Source: Haloferax larsenii JCM 13917
Lineage (GTDB): Archaea > Halobacteriota > Halobacteria > Halobacteriales > Haloferacaceae
Assembly (NCBI RefSeq): GCF_000336955.1
Contig: NZ_AOLI01000008.1
Location: forward strand, 17,798 to 81,797
DNA: 64,000 bases
Reading direction: 5' to 3'
The notes below the pieces were generated by a model. The model did no database searches. It saw nothing but the letters and a program-made list of their open reading frames with translations, and was not told the origin of the DNA. Both the position numbers and the translations under genes were made by a program. Of the stretch, positions 35,749-45,131 are shown in pieces (position 1 is the stretch's first letter; each line of letters opens with the position of its first letter).

Positions 35749-36494
35749 GCAGTAATCAATTCTCTCTCGGACTGAACGAGCACGACCGTCTCGAAAAGGA
35801 ACTCGGCGGCGGCATTCCAAGCGGCGCTATCGTCCTCATCGAAGGCGACTACGGTGCCGGAAAGAGCGTGCTGTCGCAACGATTTAGCTACGGCTTCTGC
35901 GAAGAGGACGCCATCGTGACGCTCGTCTCTACTGAGTTGGGTGTCAGAGGGTTCCTCGACCAGATGCACTCGCTGTCGTACGACATCGTCAAACACCTGC
36001 TGAACGAACAAATCGTGTTCCTGCAGGCAGAAATCGACAGCGGCGGGACGCTCTCCGGCAAGAGCGACAAGGAGCGAAAGCAGTTGCTCCGCCGGCTGAT
36101 GGATGCAGAGACGATGTGGGAAGCGGACGTCATCATCATCGACACGTTCGATGCGATTCTCCGCAACGACCCGCAGTTCGAAGCGCTCGTCCGTCAGAAC
36201 GAAGAGCGACAGGCAGCCCTCGAAATCATCTCCTTCTTCCGGGAGCTGACGACGAAGGGCAAAACCATCATCCTGACCGTCGACCCCTCGTCGGTCGACG
36301 ACAGTTCAATCGGCCCGTTCCGGTCGATTGCCGACGTCTACTTCGAACTCGAAATGGTCGAGGTCGGAAACGACGTTCGCCGGAACATCTTCGTGAAGCG
36401 CTTTGCGGGGATGGGTCAACAGGTCGGTGACCGCGTTGGTTTCTCCGTCCGCTCTGGAATCGGCATCGTCATCGAATCGAGGAGTGTTGCATAA
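35745..36494 (+). CDS. arlH: ArlH, KaiC-like ATPase of the archaellum motor
   Basis: A 249-residue RecA-fold protein. Walker A is [15 protein letters not shown] (about residues 29-43), Walker B is [32 protein letters not shown] belongs to the conserved end. ArlH binds nucleotide, interacts with ArlI and is required for motor assembly. It overlaps arlG by four bases and is directly followed by arlI with no spacer. Confidence 0.95.
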   Translation: MSSNQFSLGLNEHDRLEKELGGGIPSGAIVLIEGDYGAGKSVLSQRFSYGFCEEDAIVTLVSTELGVRGFLDQMHSLSYDIVKHLLNEQIVFLQAEIDSGGTLSGKSDKERKQLLRRLMDAETMWEADVIIIDTFDAILRNDPQFEALVRQNEERQAALEIISFFRELTTKGKTIILTVDPSSVDDSSIGPFRSIADVYFELEMVEVGNDVRRNIFVKRFAGMGQQVGDRVGFSVRSGIGIVIESRSVA

Positions 36495-38159
36495 ATGGCG
36501 ACTGAACACGGCTCCGCCAAACTCTCGGACGACCTCAAGCGGCTGGCGATGCAGTGGCCGCACCTGCGGGACCACCTGAAGCGGTTCCGCCAGATTACGG
36601 GTGAGTTCCCCATGCTCGTCGATGAGCCGGGAGACTACGAGTCGCGGCGCCCCAACATCATCTACCACCTCGGTGGGCCCGTGTTCTGCCAGATATACGG
36701 CAACTTCGGGGAGACGACGAAGTACTACACCATCGAACCGGAGATGGAGGACGACGAACTCGAACTCTTCAACCGGGTCAAAGACAAGCTCCTCGAACGG
36801 AGTGTGTCGAAGCCAGCACCCGAAGAGAACGCAGACTACGAGGAGCGAATCGACGAACTCCTCGAAGAAATCGTCCACATCGAGGGCGAAGACCGTGGCC
36901 CGCTCGGGTCGGTCGCCAAGCGCCTTGACGTCGGTGGCATCGAAGTCACCCAGCACGTCTACGACAAGATACGATACCGCCTCGTCCGCGACATCGTCGG
37001 GCTTGGCCCGCTCGAACCCATCATGCGCGACCCGGAGAACGAGGACATTCACGTTATCGGACCCCGCCAGGTCGACGTCGACCACGGGACCTTCGGGTTG
37101 CTCGAAACGAGCGTCGAGTTCGACAACGAAGAGCAGTTCGACAACTGGCTTCGCAACATGGGTGAACGGATGGGTGACCCCGTCTCCGACGCCCACCCCA
37201 TCGTCGACTCGACGCTACCGGACGGGTCGCGTATCAACATCATTTACTCCGACGACGTGTCGCTGAAAGGCTCGTCGCTCACCATCCGTCAGGGTGACGA
37301 CATCCCGCTTTCGGTCTTCCAGATTGCGAAGTGGGGGACGCTGTCGCCCGAACTCGCGGCGTATCTCTGGATTGCACTAGAGAACGAGCGCACGATATTC
37401 GTGGTCGGCGAGACGGCGTCGGGGAAGACGACGACGCTCAACGCCATCCTCTCGTTCATCCCGCAAGACTCGAAGATATACACGGCGGAGGACACCGCAG
37501 AAGTGCTGCCGCCGCACGACACGTGGCAGCAGCTCCTCACGCGTGAGGGGCGCGGTTCGGACTCCGAGGTCGACATGTTCGACCTCGTGGCCGCAGCACT
37601 GCGTTCTCGCCCCGACTACATCATCGTGGGGGAGGTTCGTGGTGAGGAAGGTCGGATGGCGTTCCAGGCGGCACAGACCGGTCACCCGGTCATGCTGACG
37701 TTCCACGCTTCCGACATCGTCTCGATGATTCAGCGTTTCACCGGAGATCCCATCAACGTCCCCGAGACGTTCATGAGTAACTGTGACATCGCACTCTTCC
37801 AGAACCGGGTGAAACGCGGTGACCAGATTCTGCGCCGTGTGACGAGTGTGCAGGAAATCGAAGGGTACTCCAAGGAGATGGGTGGTGTTGTTACTCGTGA
37901 GACGTTCTACTGGGACCCGGTCAACGACGACATCATCTTCCAGGGGATGAACAACTCCTTCATCATGGAACAGAAGGTTGCGACGCTCCTGGGATACGAC
38001 GACACGCGGAAAATCTACGACGACATCAAGTTCCGGGCGGAACTCATCCGTCGGGCGATTCAGGAGAACGTCCTCGGGTACCACGAAGTGAACGAACTCA
38101 TCGAGGACTTCCAGCGCGACGGCGTGGAAGGTCTCCCATTCGACATGGCGAGGGTGTAA
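36495..38159 (+). CDS. arlI: ArlI, archaellum assembly and rotation ATPase
   Basis: A 554-residue type IV-pilus/GspE-superfamily ATPase. Walker A is VVGETASGKTTTLNAI (near residue 305), Walker B and its flank are DYIIVGEVRGEEGRMAFQAA, and the His-box is PVMLTFHASDI. The N-terminal 200 residues form the ArlI-specific helical domain (SAKLSDDLKRLAMQW onwards). It powers both assembly and rotation. The gene directly abuts arlH and is followed after four bases by arlJ. Confidence 0.97.
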   Translation: MATEHGSAKLSDDLKRLAMQWPHLRDHLKRFRQITGEFPMLVDEPGDYESRRPNIIYHLGGPVFCQIYGNFGETTKYYTIEPEMEDDELELFNRVKDKLLERSVSKPAPEENADYEERIDELLEEIVHIEGEDRGPLGSVAKRLDVGGIEVTQHVYDKIRYRLVRDIVGLGPLEPIMRDPENEDIHVIGPRQVDVDHGTFGLLETSVEFDNEEQFDNWLRNMGERMGDPVSDAHPIVDSTLPDGSRINIIYSDDVSLKGSSLTIRQGDDIPLSVFQIAKWGTLSPELAAYLWIALENERTIFVVGETASGKTTTLNAILSFIPQDSKIYTAEDTAEVLPPHDTWQQLLTREGRGSDSEVDMFDLVAAALRSRPDYIIVGEVRGEEGRMAFQAAQTGHPVMLTFHASDIVSMIQRFTGDPINVPETFMSNCDIALFQNRVKRGDQILRRVTSVQEIEGYSKEMGGVVTRETFYWDPVNDDIIFQGMNNSFIMEQKVATLLGYDDTRKIYDDIKFRAELIRRAIQENVLGYHEVNELIEDFQRDGVEGLPFDMARV

Positions 38160-38163
38160 CGAT

Positions 38164-39906
38164 ATGGCAGAGGAGATGGGCGCAACGGTGCAGGCGATTC
38201 AGGTCCGCGACTTCGTTCGCGACATCATCGAGTCGTACGAAAAGATGCCGATGGAGCTTCCTCGGTACATGCTTTTCGTCCTCGGGCCTGCCGTGCTGTT
38301 CTTCCTCCTCTCTCTCGTCGGAGCGATTGCACTACCGCTTCCCATCCTGGTTCGGATTCCAATCTTCCTCCTCGGCGGGCTGTTGCTCGGGGCTGCGGTG
38401 CTTTACCCGCGACTCCTCGTCGAGCAGACCCGCCGCGGGCTCGAAAACCAACTGCACCTGCTCATCACCCACATGACGGTGCTGTCGACGACCAACATCG
38501 ACCGCGTGGCCGTCTTCCGGACGCTGGCGCACGAAGAGGAGTACGGTGAATTGGCGACCGAGATGAATCGCATCGTCCAACTCGTCGACGCGTGGAACCA
38601 GTCGCTCGACGACGCGTGTCAACGGCGGGCGCGCGAAGTGCCGTCGAAGCCGCTTGCGGACTTCCTCGACCGGCTGGCGTACTCCATCAACGCCGGGCAG
38701 AGTATCGACGACTTCCTGCTCGGTGAGCAGAACGCGATGATTCAGAAGTACATCACGGTCTACGAGAGTGCACTCGGGAACCTGGAGGTCATGAAGGACC
38801 TGTACCTCTCGATGATTCTCTCGATGACCTTCGCTATCATCAATGCCATCGTGCTTCCCATCCTCACCGGGACGGACGCGACGATGACCATCGGTGCGGT
38901 CATCGTGCTCTTCGTCTTCGTTCAGTTGGGCTTCTACTTCGTCATTCGGACGATGTCGCCGTACGACCCACTGTGGTACCAGCAAGGCGAGTACCGGACC
39001 AAAGCGGACCGGCAGATAGACATCACGCTCTACGGGGCAGTCGGCCTCTCTATCGTGATGGTGCTCGTCCTCGCGTTAGGGACGTTCAACCTGACCGTGG
39101 TCGGTGAAATCATCCGCCCAATCATGCTCGACCTCCCGATTCCGCTCCTCATTTCGACGCCGCTGACGCCGCTTGCAGTCCCCGGCATCGTCGCTCGGCG
39201 ACACGAGAAGAAGATTCACGAACGCGACGAGGAGTACCCGGGATTCATCCGCGCGCTCGGTGCATCCGAGACGGCGAAGCAGAGCACGACGACGGACGTG
39301 CTGGAGACGCTCAAAAACAAAGACTTCGGCGTTCTCACGCGGGAAATCGACCGGCTGTACACTCGGCTCCGGATGCGTCTCGACCCCGACCTGTCGTGGT
39401 TCTTCTTCACCGCCGAGTCGAGTTCGTACCTCATCCAGAAGTTCAGTGAGATGTACAACGCCGGTCGGTCGATGGGTGGGAAGCCGAAGCAACTCGGTGA
39501 GCTTATCAGCCGGAACATGGCGGAGGTCATCAAACTCCGTCGGCAGCGCAAACAGTCGACGGTCACCCTCATCGGTGTCCTCTACGGCATCACCGCGTCT
39601 GCGTCGTTCGCGTTCTTCATCGGACTCGAAGTCGTCGAGATTCTCGCGTCGTTCTCGACGCAGATGAACCTCGACAGCCTCCAGTTCGGGACGCTCATCT
39701 ACGCAGGCGTCTACGACGTCCCGTTCATCGAGTACATGCTTACGCTTATCATCCTGTTCAACGCACTCCTCTCGTCGTTGATGATACGGATGGTTGACGG
39801 TGGTCACAAAGCGAACGCGTACCTCCACTTCGTGATGCTGGTTTGGGTGGGTTCGCTGATGGCCGTTGCGACGTCGTCGCTCGCAGGAGCTCTGATCAGT
39901 GTATGA
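38164..39906 (+). CDS. arlJ: ArlJ, archaellum membrane platform protein
   Basis: A 580-residue polytopic membrane protein of the TadC/GspF family, with about seven to nine membrane spans in three groups (about residues 40-85, 215-260, 300-345, 475-575). Cytosolic loops have the typical LARLTHMTVLSTTN-like and YPGFIRALGASETAKQS segments for ArlI contact. Its TGA overlaps the cheF ATG (ATGA), so cheF is part of the arl operon. Confidence 0.95.
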   Translation: MAEEMGATVQAIQVRDFVRDIIESYEKMPMELPRYMLFVLGPAVLFFLLSLVGAIALPLPILVRIPIFLLGGLLLGAAVLYPRLLVEQTRRGLENQLHLLITHMTVLSTTNIDRVAVFRTLAHEEEYGELATEMNRIVQLVDAWNQSLDDACQRRAREVPSKPLADFLDRLAYSINAGQSIDDFLLGEQNAMIQKYITVYESALGNLEVMKDLYLSMILSMTFAIINAIVLPILTGTDATMTIGAVIVLFVFVQLGFYFVIRTMSPYDPLWYQQGEYRTKADRQIDITLYGAVGLSIVMVLVLALGTFNLTVVGEIIRPIMLDLPIPLLISTPLTPLAVPGIVARRHEKKIHERDEEYPGFIRALGASETAKQSTTTDVLETLKNKDFGVLTREIDRLYTRLRMRLDPDLSWFFFTAESSSYLIQKFSEMYNAGRSMGGKPKQLGELISRNMAEVIKLRRQRKQSTVTLIGVLYGITASASFAFFIGLEVVEILASFSTQMNLDSLQFGTLIYAGVYDVPFIEYMLTLIILFNALLSSLMIRMVDGGHKANAYLHFVMLVWVGSLMAVATSSLAGALISV

Positions 39907-41009
39907 CGGACAAACAAAGGCAGGCAGGACAGTCTAACTCGGGCGAATCGGACGATAAAATGGTCCAAAGTGCGCGTTCTCGCGCGCCAGAAGGTGGCGA
40001 CGTCGCGAAGAGCGACCTCCTTCAAGCGTACCGGCGGCAGAAGTCGGAACCCGAGAACGACGAGCAGAACAAGGAACAAAAGAATCGAAAGAAGCCCAAG
40101 CGAACGTCGAGCGGTGAGTCTATCGTCGTCGACTTCGTCGCGAACTTCGTCGCTGGGGGGAACGCCTCGTTCGAACCGGTCAAAGGCCGGGTGTTGATGA
40201 GCGAGCAGCGACTCATCCTTGCGACGTCGGAGGCGAAGACCAACATACCCATCGTCTCGATATTCGACATCGCCGTGGGGCAGGTCCCACAAGAAGTCGA
40301 GGAGTTCTTCGACTACACGGTGATGGTCGGCTACACCAACGGTCGACGCCGGGCGACGACCGTCATCGGTGGCGACCGCGACACGATAGAGAAGTTCTCG
40401 CTGCTGTTGTTCCGTGCAGTTCTCAACGGGTCGCAAGCGATGGTCAGACATCCCGCCCGTATCGGTGGGCGCGTCCTCGACACCGACCGCAAGCCGACCG
40501 GGCTGCACCTGGATTACGAGGCCGTCACCTTCCCGGACGACGACGGGGCACTCACGGAGAACGGAGAGCCGTTCCACATCGACCTCGCGAGCGTCATCTT
40601 CTTCGAGGTGTTGGAGCGAACCGTCGAAGACGAGTCACGACTTGTCCTCTCGGTGCAGCACGTCAGGGACGGACAGACCGTCACTTCCGAGATATCACTC
40701 AAGTCACGCCGGAAGATGAACATCCTCGGCCGGTATCTCCGGTTGGTCTACCACTGGATCAAATCCGAGGTGCGCAACATCGAACTCACCGAGGAAGGTC
40801 TTGAGGTGCTCGTCGGTCTCTACTCGACCGGTGAGATGGCCGCGGAGGTGGACTTCAGCGAACTGCTCGACGTCGACCAGGCCGTTCTCGACGAGAAACT
40901 GGAGAAACTCTACGACGAAGACCTCATCGACGACGACACGCTGCCGGCCTCGCTCACGCCGCAAGGTCGGTTTATCGTCAACGAGGAAATCGAAGACGTC
41001 AACGTCTGA
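39903..41009 (+). CDS. cheF: CheF adapter between CheY and the archaellum, copy in the arl operon
   Basis: A 368-residue CheF-family (DUF439) protein. CheF binds CheY and ArlCE/ArlD, linking chemotaxis to the archaeal switch. Diagnostic parts are VKGRVLMSEQRLILATSEAK, HIDLASVIFFEVLERTVEDE and the C-terminal winged-helix-like ELTEEGLEVLVGLYSTGEMA. The first 75 residues are a charged low-complexity extension (Lys/Glu/Gln-rich) not shared by the second copy. Start 39903 overlaps the arlJ stop. Confidence 0.9.
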   Translation: MTDKQRQAGQSNSGESDDKMVQSARSRAPEGGDVAKSDLLQAYRRQKSEPENDEQNKEQKNRKKPKRTSSGESIVVDFVANFVAGGNASFEPVKGRVLMSEQRLILATSEAKTNIPIVSIFDIAVGQVPQEVEEFFDYTVMVGYTNGRRRATTVIGGDRDTIEKFSLLLFRAVLNGSQAMVRHPARIGGRVLDTDRKPTGLHLDYEAVTFPDDDGALTENGEPFHIDLASVIFFEVLERTVEDESRLVLSVQHVRDGQTVTSEISLKSRRKMNILGRYLRLVYHWIKSEVRNIELTEEGLEVLVGLYSTGEMAAEVDFSELLDVDQAVLDEKLEKLYDEDLIDDDTLPASLTPQGRFIVNEEIEDVNV

Positions 41010-41212
41010 CGGCTTCGAAGCCTGCCTTTTCGGCTCCTGGGTTTCCGTTCTGTCTGTGTCGGGTTTCTGTTCTGTCTGTGTTGGTTTTCAGACTGCGCTG
41101 TTTGTGTTGTCTGTGCTGTCCGTGTTCTCTGTCCTGTTCAGTAGAGACGACGAAGGCGTCGTCACTCTCGATACGAAACACGAACACCAGAAACCGATGA
41201 CCGGGTGAGTGG
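41010..41212. other. Convergent intergenic region between the two cheF genes
   Basis: About 200 bp, T/G-rich on the plus strand and nearly free of A between 41041 and 41140. It contains an imperfect tandem repeat with period 22 (GTTCTGTCTGTGT at 41047 and 41069). It probably terminates transcription from the arl operon; no coding frame is evident. Confidence 0.5.
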
Positions 41213-42079
41213 TTACTGCTCGTTGATGGCGTCAGACGCGATACTGCGGCCACGTGCGTTGAGTTGCACTTCGCGGCGGACTCGAATCTCGTCGACCACG
41301 TTGTGGTCGATGAGTCGCTGAAAGAGTTCTTCGACCTCGTCCACGTCGAGGCCGAGGAAGTCCGGAATGTCGAACGGCGAGACACCGGAGTAGAGTGCGG
41401 TGAGAACCTGCTTGTCGGTCTCGCTCAGTTCGATGGACGTCTCTGAGAGTTCTTCACCCTCTCGGAGAAGCGTATAGAGGAACGTAATCGCCCGCTCGGA
41501 CCCGGAGATGTACGTCTGGAGACTCGTCCCCTCGTCGTCCGAGTGTTCGACTTCGATGACGCTTCGAGACTGGTCGATAATCGTCCGCTCGCCGGTCTTG
41601 ATGTCGCCGATGTCGTCGAGTCGAATCTCGACGAACTTGCCACCGACGGTCGCCATGCTCACTGCTTCTTCTTCGACTTTCAGCCGAGACTTCTCCCACT
41701 CGGTGTTTTGAACCACACCACCAGCGACCGCTGGGTGCCGAGCGAGGAACTGCTCTGAGTTCAAAAGCGCCCCGAAGAAGTCCACCTCGAACTCGTCGTA
41801 ATCGACGGGGGCGAGGAGTAAGACCCCAGAGGGGATGTGGAGGCTGAAGTAGTCCGAGACGGTTGCGATGCGCTGGTTCACGTCGAACCGCCCACCGAGC
41901 TTTTCGATTTTCGGGAGGGGTATCGTCCGCTTCCCGCCGGTCCCTGCCAATATTAGTCGTTTATTTGACAGGAGAATCCGGCCGCTCGTCCAGTTCACGT
42001 CGTGCATCTCCCGGCCGTCTTTTATCACCTGGAGGAAGCGGCCGCGCGTGTCTCCAAGTTTTTGCTCACCGGGTTTCAT
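41213..42079 (-). CDS. cheF: CheF adapter, copy in the che operon
   Basis: A 288-residue second CheF. It starts MKPGEQKLGDTRGRFLQVIK and shows the family features TSGRILLSNKRLILAGTGGK, IRLDDIGDIKTGERTIIDQS and the C-terminal HTH-like SETDKQVLTALYSGVSPFDI. It lacks the charged N-terminal extension of the other copy, pointing to division of labour. It is the last gene of the cheB-cheA-cheR-cheF operon, four bases after cheR. Confidence 0.9.
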   Translation of the reverse strand: MKPGEQKLGDTRGRFLQVIKDGREMHDVNWTSGRILLSNKRLILAGTGGKRTIPLPKIEKLGGRFDVNQRIATVSDYFSLHIPSGVLLLAPVDYDEFEVDFFGALLNSEQFLARHPAVAGGVVQNTEWEKSRLKVEEEAVSMATVGGKFVEIRLDDIGDIKTGERTIIDQSRSVIEVEHSDDEGTSLQTYISGSERAITFLYTLLREGEELSETSIELSETDKQVLTALYSGVSPFDIPDFLGLDVDEVEELFQRLIDHNVVDEIRVRREVQLNARGRSIASDAINEQ

Positions 42080-42082
42080 CAG

Positions 42083-42922
42083 TCACCTCTCCTGGTCGTC
42101 TCGTGCGCGGTAGATGCGCAAGCGCTTTTCTACCGGTTCGAACTGACCGCGACAGCTGGGTGGAATCGTCTCCGTCATGCCGATGGTCAGGTAGCCGTCC
42201 TCTTTGAGTGCCGACCCGAGCGTCTCGAACACTGCACGTTTTGACTCGGCATTGATGTAAATAAAGAGGTTACGACAGACGACCAAATCGAAGGTCCCCG
42301 GCGGGTCCTGGCGAATGAGGTCGTGGCGTTTGAACTCCACCATGTCGGTGACGGCGTCGGCGACGCGGAACACGTCGTCGTCGCGTTCGACGTAGCGCTC
42401 CCAGTTTCCGATGGGGTCGAGTTGCTCGGCGACGTCGTTCGTCTCCGACGCTCGGTACTCCGCCGCTCTGGCGGCCCGGAGTATCTCACGCTTGATGTCC
42501 GTGCCGGTGATTTCGATGCGACGCTCGTCTATCTGGCTGTCGTCGTGAGCGAGCATGCCCAGCGAGTACGCCTCGCGGCCGTCGGAACAGGCGGCGCTCC
42601 AGATTTTAATCGGGTCGCGTCTGCTCCCCTTTTTGCTCAAGTCACGGAGCACGTCTCTGAGCGCCTCCCAGACCTCGGGGTTGCGGAAGAAACTCGTGAC
42701 GTTCACCGAGAGCGCGTCGAGGAGTTCCTGCTGTTCGTCTTCGTCTTCTTGCAACAGTTCGTGGTACTCGTCGTAGTCGTCGACGCGCCGACGCCGCATC
42801 CGCGCGGAGATGCGCCGGTCGAGGTACGCGTCGTTGTAGGAACTCGTCTGGAAGTGCAGCGAGTTCTCGACGTACTCCAAGAGCGGTTCGAACGACGGGT
42901 CGTCCTCACGTGGAGACGGCAT
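42083..42922 (-). CDS. cheR: CheR chemoreceptor methyltransferase
   Basis: A 279-residue SAM-dependent methyltransferase that adds methyl groups to receptor glutamates. The N-terminal helical domain includes the DAYLDRRISARMRRRRVDDY region for receptor docking. SAM-binding motifs are IWSAACSDGREAYSLGML and FDLVVCRNLFIYINAES, the latter a CheR signature. Its start overlaps the cheA stop (TAATG). Confidence 0.95.
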   Translation of the reverse strand: MPSPREDDPSFEPLLEYVENSLHFQTSSYNDAYLDRRISARMRRRRVDDYDEYHELLQEDEDEQQELLDALSVNVTSFFRNPEVWEALRDVLRDLSKKGSRRDPIKIWSAACSDGREAYSLGMLAHDDSQIDERRIEITGTDIKREILRAARAAEYRASETNDVAEQLDPIGNWERYVERDDDVFRVADAVTDMVEFKRHDLIRQDPPGTFDLVVCRNLFIYINAESKRAVFETLGSALKEDGYLTIGMTETIPPSCRGQFEPVEKRLRIYRARDDQER

Positions 42923-45129
42923 TAGTCCGCTGCCTCCTCGGAACTACCGGGGAGTTCGGTGGGGTCGACTTCGTACATCGCTCGCTTGCCCTCGTCCGGC
43001 ATCTCCAGCGTGGAGACGTCGAGAATCGGGATGACGTTCCCGTCACCGATTACCGCCGTGCCGGAGAGTCCGTCGACACCCGAAAGCGGCCCTTGGAGAG
43101 GCGTCACGACGACTTCCTCTTGCTTCGTCACGCCGTCGCAGTGAAGCGCCACCTGTCTGTCGTCGGGGCGGATTCGGACGACCATCCCGCGGTCGGGGTC
43201 GGGAGAGTCGATTTCCAGCGCCTCGCGGAGACGGATGAGCGGGAAGATGGTGTCCTCGTGGACGATGACTTCCGCGCCGTTGACCGTCTGGACGCGGTCG
43301 CGGCGGCTGATTTCGTCGATGTACTTGATTGGGACGCCGAACTCGCGGTCGTCGACCTGCACGAACAGGACCTTGATGATAGCGACCGAGACGGGGAGTC
43401 GAATCTTGACCGTGCTGCCTTCGCCCGGTTCGCTCTCGACCGACACCGACCCGTCGAGCGATTCGACGGTCGTCTTGACGACGTCCATCCCGACACCGCG
43501 GCCGGAGACGTCGGTAATCTCGTCGTTGGTCGACAGTCCGGGGTGGAAGATGTAGTCGAAGACTTCCGAGTCGGGCATCGCGTTCATCTCTTCGCGCGTC
43601 TCGACGCCCTCGGAGACGACCTTGTCGCGGACGGCGTCGGCGTCGATACCGCTGCCGTCGTCTTCGACGGTCACGATGACCGTGTCGTGTTGCCGCCGGG
43701 CGGAGAGCTTGATGGTCCCCGTTCGTGACTTCCCGTTTGCCTCACGCACGTCCGGTTCTTCGATGCCGTGGTCGACGGCGTTCCGAAGGACGTGCATCAG
43801 CGGGTCCGAAATCTCGTCGAGGATGGTGCGGTCGAGTTCGATGTCCTCGCCCTCCACCTTGAACGACACCCGCTTGTCCTGTTCGCGAGCGAGGTCGCGG
43901 ACGAGACGCGGGAACTTGTCGAACACCTTCTTCAGCGGGATGAGCCGCATGTCCATGACGGTGTTCTGGAGGTTCGAGGATATCTTGTCCAGCTCGTCGA
44001 GGGTGTCGAGCGCCGTGTGTTTCTCCTCGTCGATAGCGTTTCGAAGCTTGATTCGACTCGTCACCAGTTGCTCGACGAGTTCGTGGAGTTCGTCGAGTTG
44101 GTCGACGTCGACGCGGACGGACTTGACGGCGGATATCGACCGCGTCTCTTCTTTCTTGTCACCGTCGTCGTCGGACTTCTTGGTCTTCGAACCGCTCTTC
44201 GTAGAGGAAGACGACGACCCCGACTCGTCGGTGGAACCGCTCTCCGGCGAGTCGCCATCGTCTGCGCTCTCGTCGTCTGCGCCCTCGCCGTCTGCGTCTT
44301 CGGACGAGTCGGTCGCGTCCTCTGCTGTCTCGCTCGCGTCTGCGTCCGTGCCTGCCTCGGCTTCGACGTCGATGTCACCGTCGAGAGCCTCTGAAACGTC
44401 CGTCGCTTCGATAGCGGAGAGCTTCCAGAGCCCCTGGAAGTCGCTCTCGACGCTCTCCGGCGAGTCGTCGGCGATGAACAGGTCGAATCCGTCGTCGAAC
44501 TCGCCGTTTTCGATAGCGTCACGCGGGGGATTCATCCCGGCGACGTCGATTTCTTCCGGGATACCGCTGAGGAAGATACCGGCGTCGACGCCAGCCATGT
44601 CGCCCGCGTCGAGTTCGATGCGGGCGTGGGTTAGCTGTGTAGCCTCGACAGCATCGACGTCGACGGTTTCGGCGGCGAGTGCGACGAGGTCGACTTCGGT
44701 ATCGTCGTCGGCTTCGTCAGGTGCCGCCGCGTTCGAGTTTCCCTCCTCAGCTCCCGATTCGACGGCCGCCCGAATCTCGTCGACCGTGTCGGTCGGGTCG
44801 ATAGTGGACTCGCCGTTTTCTTCGATGTCGTGGAGAATCTCGACGATGAGGTCCATCCCGTCGAAGACGAGGTCCATCCGCTCGGGCGTCACGTCGAGTC
44901 GCCCGTGGCGAATCTCGTCGAGGAGGTCCTCGACGGCGTGTGCGACCGTCGCGGCGTTGTCGAAGCCCATCGCGCCGAAGTTCCCCTTCAGCGTGTGGGC
45001 CTGCCGGAAGATGTCGTCTATCGCTTCCGTGTCGTCCGGATTCGACTCCAGCGACAGAAGCGAGTTGTTCAGTTGCGTGATGCTCTCTTCGCTTTCCGTG
45101 ATGAATGCTTGGTAGAGTTCTTCGTCCAT
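42922..45129 (-). CDS. cheA: CheA chemotaxis histidine kinase
   Basis: A 735-residue class II histidine kinase. The phosphorylated His is H45 in FRQAHTLKGNFG (Hpt domain, residues 1-110). A long acidic Ser/Asp/Glu-rich linker (about residues 275-350) precedes the dimerisation domain (VDQLDELHELVEQLVTSRIK), the ATP-binding domain (H-box LMHVLRNAVDHGIE, DDGSGID, GRGVGMDVV) and the CheW-like C-terminal domain. ATG 45129 is chosen because MDEELYQAFITESEES begins the Hpt helix. It lies two bases after cheB. Confidence 0.96.
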   Translation of the reverse strand: MDEELYQAFITESEESITQLNNSLLSLESNPDDTEAIDDIFRQAHTLKGNFGAMGFDNAATVAHAVEDLLDEIRHGRLDVTPERMDLVFDGMDLIVEILHDIEENGESTIDPTDTVDEIRAAVESGAEEGNSNAAAPDEADDDTEVDLVALAAETVDVDAVEATQLTHARIELDAGDMAGVDAGIFLSGIPEEIDVAGMNPPRDAIENGEFDDGFDLFIADDSPESVESDFQGLWKLSAIEATDVSEALDGDIDVEAEAGTDADASETAEDATDSSEDADGEGADDESADDGDSPESGSTDESGSSSSSTKSGSKTKKSDDDGDKKEETRSISAVKSVRVDVDQLDELHELVEQLVTSRIKLRNAIDEEKHTALDTLDELDKISSNLQNTVMDMRLIPLKKVFDKFPRLVRDLAREQDKRVSFKVEGEDIELDRTILDEISDPLMHVLRNAVDHGIEEPDVREANGKSRTGTIKLSARRQHDTVIVTVEDDGSGIDADAVRDKVVSEGVETREEMNAMPDSEVFDYIFHPGLSTNDEITDVSGRGVGMDVVKTTVESLDGSVSVESEPGEGSTVKIRLPVSVAIIKVLFVQVDDREFGVPIKYIDEISRRDRVQTVNGAEVIVHEDTIFPLIRLREALEIDSPDPDRGMVVRIRPDDRQVALHCDGVTKQEEVVVTPLQGPLSGVDGLSGTAVIGDGNVIPILDVSTLEMPDEGKRAMYEVDPTELPGSSEEAAD

Positions 45130-45131
45130 GG

